This document shows positions 57,776-64,000 of a DNA stretch of 64,000 bases, one piece after another. The notes below the pieces were generated by a model that had not been told where the DNA came from, ran no database searches, and saw nothing but the letters and a program-made list of their open reading frames with translations. The stretch's first letter is position 1; each line of letters begins with the position of its first letter. The DNA is from JAYPAN01 sp038123715. Lineage in GTDB: Bacteria; Pseudomonadota; Alphaproteobacteria; RS24. A program made the translations under genes and the position numbers. The stretch lies in NCBI GenBank assembly GCA_038123715.1, contig JAYPAN010000003.1, forward strand, positions 1-64,000. The letters run 5' to 3'.

Positions 57776-59119
57776 CTAAAATGCTTTCCGGAAGCCCAGC
57801 TTGGCTTCGCTGACCGTGCGGGTGAAATTGGGCAAATTGGATGTGCTGTCGGTCGATATGGCTGACAGGAAAATCGTGACCGGGCCGACAAATCTTGGCC
57901 TTATGGTGCGCCCGAAATAGGCACTTATGCGCTCAAGCTCATCTTCACGCACCAGCGTGCTGACCAGCGGGTCGGCCGCATCATAATCAACGGCAAATTG
58001 ATCAGCGGATATCTGGATTTGACCATTATCCGACAGGAAAGAGAGCGACAGGCCAGTATTGGTTGTGGCGGTAGAGAAATAATCAGCCTTGGCGGCAACC
58101 GTCTCATGGCCGCCATGCAGACCGAGTGTGGCTGCCATGCCAAACAGGCGGAGTTTGTAACCAGCGCCGAAAGCCAAGCGTGCGCTGGTGCTGTCGCGCT
58201 GGCTGGCAATGGCCAGACCGGAACCGGCCTGATAGCGCAAAAGGCCAGCCGTGAAATTGCCATTAACCTCCACACGGCTGCCAATTGCGCGGCTGGCACC
58301 GAAAACCAGCCTTGCCCCGCCGCTATAGTCTGCATCATTGACTTGTGTGCTATAGCCGGTCAGCCCGACCGACAGGGCGGTGCGCCCGGCGCGCATATAG
58401 CTGAGTGTGCCGAATGTGCTGTGTGAGTTCAGCGCCTCAAGCGAGGCAAATTGCCGACCAGCAATGCCGACATTGACCATAAAACTCTGGCTGACATAGC
58501 TTTGCGGCGCATAGGTGAAACCGACGAGCAAATCATAATCGGTAAAGGCCTCCGAGACTTCAAGCGTTGTATTGTCAAATGACCGGTCGAGATAGAGGAT
58601 TTGGCTGGCCGAAGGCGCGCCCAAAGCATTGTCGCTGCTGCCACCGGCTATCGCAATACTGGTCTGAAAACCCAATCTTTTCTCGCTTTGGTCGAGCTGG
58701 CGCAAAATGCTGCGCGCGCGGGCGCGCATATCTGCAGGTGTCGTCGGGTCGGCAATCAGCTCATCCAAGGCCAGCCGAGCATCGCTTTTATTGCCCAGCC
58801 GCAATTGAACCTCAGCATATAAAACTCGCGCCAGCTTGCTTTCCGGGTCAACCATGAGAACGCGCTGCAATGTCGCTGCCGCGCCAGTATAATTGCCTTC
58901 GGCAAGTTGGCTTTGCAAATAAGCGAGATTGGTTTGGATATTGGCGGGATTGCGAAACAATTCGGCGCGCAAGGCATCAATATCTTGCTGCGCCAATGAC
59001 GGGGTAGCCAACAGGCTCAATGCGAAAGTCAACGCGCCAGTCAGCTTTCCGGCGGTGGTCTTGTTAGCCAAGGACACCCGCGCCTGCCCCGCCGCTATCC
59101 ATTTACGCCAAAACCTCAT
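57776..59119 (-). CDS. TPR plus beta-barrel outer-membrane protein (Slam-like layout)
   Basis: A 447-residue exported protein. A signal peptide (TGALTFALSLLATPSLAQQ) is followed by two to three TPR-like helical repeats (about 50-150, NIQTNLAYLQSQLAEGNYTGAAATLQRVL) and then about 290 residues of alternating beta strands ending in the outer-membrane signature KLGFRKAF with C-terminal phenylalanine. This architecture is that of Slam surface-lipoprotein assembly modifiers and related TPR-barrel translocators. It sits directly before the FecR/cadherin gene, so translocating that product is a natural hypothesis. Alternative: a plain porin-like barrel. Confidence 0.78.
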   Translation of the reverse strand: MRFWRKWIAAGQARVSLANKTTAGKLTGALTFALSLLATPSLAQQDIDALRAELFRNPANIQTNLAYLQSQLAEGNYTGAAATLQRVLMVDPESKLARVLYAEVQLRLGNKSDARLALDELIADPTTPADMRARARSILRQLDQSEKRLGFQTSIAIAGGSSDNALGAPSASQILYLDRSFDNTTLEVSEAFTDYDLLVGFTYAPQSYVSQSFMVNVGIAGRQFASLEALNSHSTFGTLSYMRAGRTALSVGLTGYSTQVNDADYSGGARLVFGASRAIGSRVEVNGNFTAGLLRYQAGSGLAIASQRDSTSARLAFGAGYKLRLFGMAATLGLHGGHETVAAKADYFSTATTNTGLSLSFLSDNGQIQISADQFAVDYDAADPLVSTLVREDELERISAYFGRTIRPRFVGPVTIFLSAISTDSTSNLPNFTRTVSEAKLGFRKAF

Positions 59120-59138
59120 ATGCCGCCCACCAAACCGG

Positions 59139-59354
59139 CTAACCAGCCCGGTCGGTTTTGACGATAATCGGCGCAAGGCTGCTGACTTTATTGGTCGTGC
59201 CGGTTTGGTCATCAACATTTTCCGTGGTCGCCGCTTCCAGCCAAAACATGATAAGCAAGGCCGAGCCGGAAAACGACAAAAACCAGAATACCCGTTCACC
59301 CCAGATGCGGCGCCGGTTGGGCTTTCTTCTGAACATATATTTATCCCGCCTCAT
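59139..59354 (-). CDS. Small membrane protein (71 residues) in the pilin/FecR operon
   Basis: An arginine-rich N-terminus (MRRDKYMFRRKPNRRRIWG) precedes one membrane helix (VFWFLSFSGSALLIMFWL) and a short polar C-terminus ending IIVKTDRAG. The positive-inside rule puts the C-terminus in the periplasm. AGGAG lies eight to nine bases before ATG 59354. It lies 19 bases before the beta-barrel gene and 70 after the pilin gene, so it belongs to the same operon. No family recognised. Confidence 0.7.
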   Translation of the reverse strand: MRRDKYMFRRKPNRRRIWGERVFWFLSFSGSALLIMFWLEAATTENVDDQTGTTNKVSSLAPIIVKTDRAG

Positions 59355-59424
59355 GACACTGGCTCCTGCCGGTTGCGACGCGCATGGTGACAGTGCAAAA
59401 CAGCAAAATTAACGGGCAAACGGT

Positions 59425-60141
59425 TCATGGACATACGCTTCCCTCATCTTGCGGGCGTGGGCAGACCCATTCGGGCAAATGCTGCCCAATCAGGATCTTG
59501 CCATTATCGTCCCAGCGCAAACCATCTTCCACTTCGGAGACATATTTGGTCGTTTCGGCTGACCCGTCGCCATCTTCAAATGTATGCAAACCGCACCCGT
59601 CCGGATTAATGCAAGTGCAGCGATGGACATAAAACTCCGTTGACCTGACAGGGCTGCACGCATTGGCGCATTGCAAACCCAATTGCCCGCCTTTGAGCGC
59701 GGCCTCATTCAATGGCGACTGGCGCGTATCGGCAATACCGGTTTTGAACAAAACCGTTCCAGTGGCCGAAGAGGCACTCGCCCATTCCGCCTCCTTATGC
59801 AAGCTCACCGCATAAGGGATTGTTTCGTCAAACGCATTGGTGTGCGTCTCATTCAGTGTGGTTACGGCGGCTGCTATATATTCAATGCAATCGCTTTCGG
59901 CCTCAATGATTTGGTCACGGTCGGTCGCCAGCGCGGTGCGCCCGTCTCCCATCATTTCCTCTGAAATGACCACCACATCATGCTGAAAAGCGCGGTCAAC
60001 CCGATTGGCATTGGTCAGGGCAACTTCTTTTTTGGTCTCGTCAATATAGGCCTGATAGCCGATTACCCCAACAGCCGCCAAAATGCCGATAATGGCGATT
60101 GTCACCAATAATTCGACAAGGGAGAAACCAAACGCAGACAT
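59425..60141 (-). CDS. Type IV pilin-like prepilin (orphan pseudopilin)
   Basis: A 238-residue protein with a short leader MSAFG cut before FSLVELLVTIAIIGILAAVG, including the glutamate at mature position 5, the hallmark of prepilin peptidase substrates. The remainder is a globular domain with six or more cysteines clustered late (LQCANACSPV, HRCTCINPDGCGLH), likely disulfide-bonded outside the membrane. No pilus assembly ATPase, PilC or prepilin peptidase lies in the window, so assembly must use genes elsewhere. It is the first gene of the operon leading to the beta-barrel and FecR proteins. ATG 60141 is fixed by the prepilin leader. Confidence 0.85.
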   Translation of the reverse strand: MSAFGFSLVELLVTIAIIGILAAVGVIGYQAYIDETKKEVALTNANRVDRAFQHDVVVISEEMMGDGRTALATDRDQIIEAESDCIEYIAAAVTTLNETHTNAFDETIPYAVSLHKEAEWASASSATGTVLFKTGIADTRQSPLNEAALKGGQLGLQCANACSPVRSTEFYVHRCTCINPDGCGLHTFEDGDGSAETTKYVSEVEDGLRWDDNGKILIGQHLPEWVCPRPQDEGSVCP

Positions 60142-60183
60142 TGTTACGAACTCAATTCGGGATAGCCGATAAAAACCAAAATC

Positions 60184-60212
60184 ATTAAAAAGTGAAGCCT
60201 TTTCAATGTCAA
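60184..60212 (-). promoter_or_regulatory. Sigma70 promoter of the pilin/FecR operon
   Basis: On the minus strand TTGACA (60207-60212) is perfect and is followed after exactly 17 bases by TTTAAT (60184-60189), five of six to consensus. Transcription would start near 60177, about 36 bases before the pilin start. Confidence 0.75.
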
Positions 60213-60229
60213 ACATAAAAGTGAAAGCC

Positions 60230-60243
60230 CGTCATTTATGACG
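60230..60243. promoter_or_regulatory. 14-bp perfect palindrome upstream of the pilin promoter
   Basis: CGTCATTTATGACG (6-2-6 perfect inverted repeat) lies 18 bases upstream of the -35 box, a usual place for an activator site. A near-repeat AAAAGTGAAGCC / AAAAGTGAAAGCC flanks the promoter (60188-60199 and 60217-60229). Confidence 0.5.
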
Positions 60244-60346
60244 ACGCCCGCGCGAAAAAAACGATATGAGTGGCAATAGAGTCGGCACTCGGACAATCAC
60301 TTGGACAATCACTCGAACAGTGGCTTTTGCGGCAGGGTGAATATGC

Positions 60347-60352
60347 TATAAA
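60347..60352 (+). promoter_or_regulatory. Extended -10 (TGCTATAAA) of the tRNA-Arg gene
   Basis: TG-C-TATAAA ends 10 bases before the tRNA. No good -35 is present, as is usual for extended -10 promoters. A 12-bp near-tandem repeat of GGACAATCACT lies upstream (60291-60314). Confidence 0.5.
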
Positions 60353-60362
60353 TGAGCGCGGC

Positions 60363-60439
60363 GGTCCCGTAGCTCAGTCGGATAGAGCACCGGATTCCTA
60401 ATCCGGGGGTCGCAGGTTCGAATCCTGCCGGGATCACCA
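60363..60439 (+). tRNA. tRNA-Arg (anticodon CCT), CCA encoded
   Basis: A full cloverleaf of 77 bases. The acceptor arm GGTCCCG pairs with CGGGATC (one G-U), the D arm is AGCTCAGTCGGATAGAGC, the anticodon stem CCGGA/TCCGG holds loop TTCCTAA (anticodon CCT, reads AGG), and the T arm has GGTTCGAATCC. The 3' CCA (60437-60439) is encoded. I saw no integrase or duplicated tRNA end nearby. Confidence 0.96.
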
Positions 60440-60458
60440 AATCGCTGAAAACGGCCGG

Positions 60459-60977
60459 TCAAAAGCGGTAAATCGTGCCAAGGCTGAAGCGGCTGGTATC
60501 TGTGCCGTCCATCTTGCCTTCCACATATTCCACCCGAAAAGCTGAATTATAGCTCATGTCGAAATCGGCACCGATGCCGATCAATAAACCCTCACTCTTT
60601 TTCTTATAGGGCGATACATCATCAGCGATGCGCCCGCTGACCCGACCAATACCTACCCGCGCAAATGGCACAAAAACTTCGCCTGGCGAGCGAAAAAGAG
60701 CAGACAGGCCAATCACTTCCGCCCGCGTTGTCTGGCTGTTGACTTTCACATCGGCAATTGAGGTATATGTGAACTCAATGCCGATACGCGGGTCATATTG
60801 CCCCGCCGCAATCAGGGTAAAGCCCTGACTGTCAATGTCATTGGGTGAATCTTTCATATCCATCAGACCGCCACTCAGCCCAACATAGTTTTGCGCCTGC
60901 GCCGCGCCAAGTGTCACGACCGCCAAAACCAGACATACCAAAACCGGAGTGATGAATTTCAATCCTGACCTGTTCAT
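60459..60977 (-). CDS. Small outer-membrane beta-barrel protein
   Basis: A 172-residue exported protein. A signal peptide (ITPVLVCLVLAVVTLGAAQAQ) precedes about eight beta strands with alternating residues (YVGLSGGLMDMKD, GFTLIAAGQYDPRIGIEFTYTSIADV, VPFARVGIGRVSGRI, GLLIGIGADFDM), ending LGTIYRF with the terminal aromatic residue recognised by the BAM complex. It belongs to the OmpW/OmpX/Opa-type 8-strand barrels; the exact family is not clear. ATG 60977 has GGGGA eight bases upstream. Confidence 0.85.
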   Translation of the reverse strand: MNRSGLKFITPVLVCLVLAVVTLGAAQAQNYVGLSGGLMDMKDSPNDIDSQGFTLIAAGQYDPRIGIEFTYTSIADVKVNSQTTRAEVIGLSALFRSPGEVFVPFARVGIGRVSGRIADDVSPYKKKSEGLLIGIGADFDMSYNSAFRVEYVEGKMDGTDTSRFSLGTIYRF

Positions 60978-61102
60978 TGCCATTCCCCTAAAAGCGTAGC
61001 ATTTCCATATAGTGAGGTGATTTGTCGCTATTCCAAACCCTAAAATAGGCTTTTGGCGGTAAAATTTGCGTAAAGCCGCCAGCGCCCTATATATGGCTGA
61101 CC

Positions 61103-61720
61103 ATGACAAAGACAGCAAACAATTCAGAAAATCGCGGGCATTTACTCGCCTGCTATGATGATTTGCAGGGCAGTTGCGATTATGGCTGGGCGATGCTGGA
61201 ACGCGGCGCGGCCGACCGGCGCAGCGCCTTTCACACGCCGACAGTGGCAACAATCGGGCTGGATGGCCGCCCGCGCTTGCGCACAATTGTCTTGCGCGCC
61301 TGCGACAAGGCCAATCGCAGCCTGCGCTTTCATACGGATGCGCGCTCCGACAAAATCAACGAATTACGAGCCAATCCGCGCGCCGCCATGCATTTTTACG
61401 ATGCCGGTGCCAAAATCCAATTGCGCCTTGATGTGCGCCTCGACATGCTGACCGGCGCGGCGCGCGACGATGCTTGGGCCAAAACCCGCCCGATGAGCCG
61501 CGAATGTTATCAAGTCACGACAGCACCGGGCAGCACGATAGACAGGCCGGAACAAGTGGTGTTTGACGCGGCGGCAACCGATGATGGCGCGGTTCATTTT
61601 GTGCCGGTCGCTGCCCATGTGGAAGCAATGGAATGGCTGTATCTGGCGGCGCGCGGCCACCGGCGGGCGCGGTTTGACTTTACCGCCAATCCGCCCGCCG
61701 CAAGCTGGCTGGTGCCTTGA
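61103..61720 (+). CDS. Pyridoxamine 5'-phosphate oxidase-like flavoprotein
   Basis: A 205-residue split-barrel FMN-binding protein. The family features are FHTPTVATIGLDGRPRLRTIVLRAC, RFHTDARSDKINELRANPRAAMHFYD and the C-terminal RARFDFT. It is of the Alr4036/PNPOx-like kind rather than true PdxH; the last motif of PdxH is absent. The substrate is unknown. It is followed closely by a cytochrome c gene on the same strand. Confidence 0.82.
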   Translation: MTKTANNSENRGHLLACYDDLQGSCDYGWAMLERGAADRRSAFHTPTVATIGLDGRPRLRTIVLRACDKANRSLRFHTDARSDKINELRANPRAAMHFYDAGAKIQLRLDVRLDMLTGAARDDAWAKTRPMSRECYQVTTAPGSTIDRPEQVVFDAAATDDGAVHFVPVAAHVEAMEWLYLAARGHRRARFDFTANPPAASWLVP

Positions 61721-61815
61721 AACAGCGCTCCAAGCCAAAATATCAATCCATGCGACTTCTTGGCACTTGGCAGGCGGCAGGCGCGTGCCTATTTTGCAAA
61801 AAAACGGAGAGAGCC

Positions 61816-62238
61816 ATGCGCGCAATATCACTTAAATCTGCCACCCGAACAACCCTGCTGGTCATTGCCTTTCTGGCAATTTTGGTTGCCACACAGGCCA
61901 GTGCAGAACCCTATCCGCAGGGCGACCCGGAAAAAGGCGCCAAAGTGTATAAAAAATGCGTTGCCTGCCATATGGTCGGCGAAGGCGCGAAAAACCGCGT
62001 CGGCCCGCACTTAAACGGCATGTTCGCGCGCGGCATTGGCGCGTTGGAGGGTTATAGATATTCCAAGGGCATGATGGCCTATGCCGCCGAAGCAAAAGAC
62101 TGGACGGAAGAAAATCTTGACGCCTATCTCGAAAGCCCGCGCAAGCTGGTCAAGGGCGGGCGCATGTCATTTGCCGGTCTCCGCAAGGCCAAAGACCGAC
62201 ACAATGTCATTGCCTATCTGAAACAGGCAACCCAATAG
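61816..62238 (+). CDS. Class I c-type cytochrome
   Basis: A 140-residue periplasmic electron carrier. A signal peptide (TTLLVIAFLAILVATQASA) is followed by the haem motif CVACH (KKCVACHMVGEGAKNRVGPHLNGM) and the axial methionine in GGRMSFAGLRK. It resembles the c2/c550 family of Alphaproteobacteria, which pass electrons to terminal oxidases. GGAGAG is immediately before ATG 61816; upstream in-frame codons would extend into the end of the flavoprotein gene. Confidence 0.92.
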   Translation: MRAISLKSATRTTLLVIAFLAILVATQASAEPYPQGDPEKGAKVYKKCVACHMVGEGAKNRVGPHLNGMFARGIGALEGYRYSKGMMAYAAEAKDWTEENLDAYLESPRKLVKGGRMSFAGLRKAKDRHNVIAYLKQATQ

Positions 62239-62239
62239 G

Positions 62240-63418
62240 CTATTTCACGCGCTCCAAAATGGTCAAATAATTAGCCACCGCCGCGCCGCCCATATTGAAA
62301 ATACCGGCCAGCTTGGCGTCTTTCACCTGCATGTCAGCGGCATCATTCATCAGCTGACGCGCCGCCATCACATGCATGGACACGCCGGTCGCGCCGACCG
62401 GATGGCCTTTGGCTTTCAGCCCGCCCGACGGATTGACCGGCAAGGCGCCGTCTTTATAAACCGTGCCATCAGCCAGCGCATCGGCGCCGCGACCGGCTTC
62501 AGCCAGCCCCATTGCCTCATATTGAATCAGCTCGGCAATGGTGAAACAGTCATGCGTCTCAACCAGGCTCAAATCGGTCAGCTCGACACCGGCCATATCC
62601 AGACCATCGCGCCAGGCGCGCGCCGGCCCCTCAAAAGCGGTGACATCGCGTCGGCTCATCGGCAGGAAATCATTGGCCTGGGCGCGGGCGCGCAGGGCAA
62701 TCGCCTTGTCATGGCTTTGCGCCGTCTCGGCATCGCACAGCACAATCGCCGCCGCCCCGTCTGAAATCATCGAACAATCCGTGCGCTTGAGTGGCCCGGC
62801 AACAAGCGGGTTTTTCTCTGACTCGGCACGGCAAAACGCATAGCCGAAATCCTTTTGCATATGCGCCAGCGGATTGACCGCGCCGTTTTTATGATTTTTG
62901 GCCGCAATTTGCGCCAAAGCATCGCTCTGGTCGCCATATTTCTGAAAATATTTATTGGCGACAACGCCGAAAATACCGGGGAAAGTCAGCCCCTCATCGC
63001 CTTCTTCCGGCATATAGCTGGCGCGCGACAGACAACGCCCGACATCAGCGCTCGACAAATGGGTCATTTTTTCAACGCCAATCGCCAATACACGCCGCGC
63101 GCGACCTGCCTCAATCAGATTGGCCGCCTGAAACACCGCCGCCGAGCCGGAGCCGCAGGCATTTTCCACCCGTGTGGACGGGGTAAAGCGAAACGCCTCA
63201 TTGACCTGCAAGGCCAGCGAGGAAATAAAATCCTGCTCCGACATGCCGGCATTGAAAGTGGCGACATAAATCGCGTCAATCTCATGGGCTTCAACGCCGG
63301 CATCGGCCAACGCCTCATTGGCTGCCGCGACCAGCAAATCCTCAAGCCCCTGCTCTTCGAGTTTTCCAAATTTGGTGTGACCCCAGCCGACAATGGCGAC
63401 CGATTCAGCTTTCGACAT
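62240..63418 (-). CDS. Thiolase (acetyl-CoA acetyltransferase / SCP-x-like)
   Basis: A 392-residue condensing or thiolytic enzyme acting on acyl-CoA. The nucleophilic cysteine is in VENACGSGSAAVFQAA, the second motif in VETHDCFTIAELIQYEAMG, and the general-base histidine in GGLKAKGHPVGATG. The combination HDCFT and KGHPVGATG marks the SCP-x-related thiolase branch, common in Alphaproteobacteria and often involved in branched or steroid-like substrates. It is convergent with the cytochrome gene, with a one-base gap. Confidence 0.93.
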   Translation of the reverse strand: MSKAESVAIVGWGHTKFGKLEEQGLEDLLVAAANEALADAGVEAHEIDAIYVATFNAGMSEQDFISSLALQVNEAFRFTPSTRVENACGSGSAAVFQAANLIEAGRARRVLAIGVEKMTHLSSADVGRCLSRASYMPEEGDEGLTFPGIFGVVANKYFQKYGDQSDALAQIAAKNHKNGAVNPLAHMQKDFGYAFCRAESEKNPLVAGPLKRTDCSMISDGAAAIVLCDAETAQSHDKAIALRARAQANDFLPMSRRDVTAFEGPARAWRDGLDMAGVELTDLSLVETHDCFTIAELIQYEAMGLAEAGRGADALADGTVYKDGALPVNPSGGLKAKGHPVGATGVSMHVMAARQLMNDAADMQVKDAKLAGIFNMGGAAVANYLTILERVK

Positions 63419-63484
63419 GGTTTTCTCCGCTTAAACTGTGCTGTCTTTTATCAACCATTGGCGCGGCATCCTGTCAAGCATGTG

Positions 63485-64000
63485 TCAGCTATTCGGGAGA
63501 CCGAAAAACCGGCATATTTCAGGCTGCAAAACCGCCTCAATCCCCCGGCCAATATCATGCCCCATGCCCGGCACTGGCAGATATTCAGCATTTGGCACAA
63601 GCGCGGCGATTTCCTCACCGCATATATGCGGTATCAGCGCATCTTCCAGCCCATGCACCACAAAAAACGGCATATCAACCTGTTTCAGCCGTTCTACCCG
63701 ACTACCATCCGACATGGTGGCCGCAATCTGGCGGACAATGCCAGCCGGATAATAGCGCGGCGCGCATAAAGCCGCCACGCGCCACATTTCCGCCTCCGGC
63801 GTCGGATAGGCGGGACTCATATTTTCTTTGTAATTGCCGACAAGATGGGCGGTCACGGCTTCGATATCTTCAACATCAGGCGGGGCGACATCGGCGGCGC
63901 GCGGTATCGGCATATCGCGATTGCCCGAGGCCGACATAACGCACACAATATGCTCAAACCGCGTTCGGTGCGAAAATGCCAAATGCTGCGCCACCATGCC
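63485..64000 (-). CDS. Alpha/beta hydrolase, C-terminal part (truncated by window edge)
   Basis: The last 171 residues of an alpha/beta hydrolase. The frame is open through position 64000 and starts in a segment (GMVAQHLAFSHRTRFEH) that normally follows the nucleophile elbow, so the N-terminal half lies outside the window. The late aspartate segment (FFVVHGLEDALIP) and catalytic histidine (VPGMGHDIG) are present. It is probably an esterase or haloperoxidase-type enzyme; the substrate is unknown. The next gene downstream is the thiolase, which starts 66 bases after this stop. Confidence 0.85.
   Translation of the reverse strand, partial: GMVAQHLAFSHRTRFEHIVCVMSASGNRDMPIPRAADVAPPDVEDIEAVTAHLVGNYKENMSPAYPTPEAEMWRVAALCAPRYYPAGIVRQIAATMSDGSRVERLKQVDMPFFVVHGLEDALIPHICGEEIAALVPNAEYLPVPGMGHDIGRGIEAVLQPEICRFFGLPNS

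Noticed and set aside
60363..60439. tRNA-Arg as an island attachment site
   Set aside because: No integrase flanks it and no copy of the tRNA 3' end was seen nearby. The neighbouring accessory operon ends before it without boundary repeats.

Overview
The window is a 64 kb piece of an alphaproteobacterial chromosome. It begins in the 5' end of a 16S rRNA gene with alphaproteobacterial sequence. Much of the gene order also looks alphaproteobacterial: lysC-ptsP-ispG-prfA-prmC-DUF4167-clpB, comF-nitrilase-ubiG, parvulin-argJ-mutT divergent from secA, xerD-accA divergent from aroK-aroB-corC-bolA, a J-domain gene with cobS-cobT, and helicase-S4-fdxA-carD-rpoH. A free-living marine lineage (Rhodospirillales or SAR116-like) is plausible but not proven. 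Two runs of exactly 100 N (4738-4837 and 43119-43218) show a scaffolded draft.

Layout. 1-735: rrn promoter and leader, reading left. 736-26000: housekeeping genes for cell wall, protein quality control, translation, isoprenoid, amino-acid and fatty-acid synthesis, secretion and chromosome resolution. 26071-46376: an unrecognised 756-residue secreted protein with a 45-residue membrane protein, shikimate genes, cobS/cobT, L28, acyl-CoA dehydrogenase, a Suv3-like helicase, ferredoxin, a CarD protein with a histone H1-like lysine/alanine-rich tail, and the heat-shock sigma factor RpoH. The rpoH Shine-Dalgarno lies inside a hairpin. clpB has a good sigma32-type promoter.

47165-60141 is the accessory heart of the window. 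On the + strand lie a small secreted protein, a HlyD-type adaptor, a GAF-HlyD fusion and a 705-residue membrane protein. That protein combines an N-terminal PqqD/RRE-like domain, an M50 (site-2/YydH-like) zinc protease core and a HlyD-like barrel-hybrid domain. Convergent to it is a TolC-like lipoprotein fused to a cadherin-like domain and a SPOR domain. Divergent from the TolC gene is a TetR regulator, with a perfect 15-bp palindrome lying just downstream of a predicted tolC promoter. Next comes a minus-strand operon encoding a type IV pilin-like prepilin, a small membrane protein, a TPR plus beta-barrel outer-membrane protein (Slam-like layout), and a 996-residue FecR/cadherin-like secreted protein. 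I read these together as a candidate envelope-spanning protein or peptide maturation and surface-display system. It has an M50 protease where an ABC or RND pump would normally be. The function is inferred, not shown.

60363-64000: tRNA-Arg(CCT), a small outer-membrane barrel, a PNPOx-like flavoprotein, a cytochrome c, a thiolase and a truncated alpha/beta hydrolase. I saw no phage, insertion sequence or CRISPR array.
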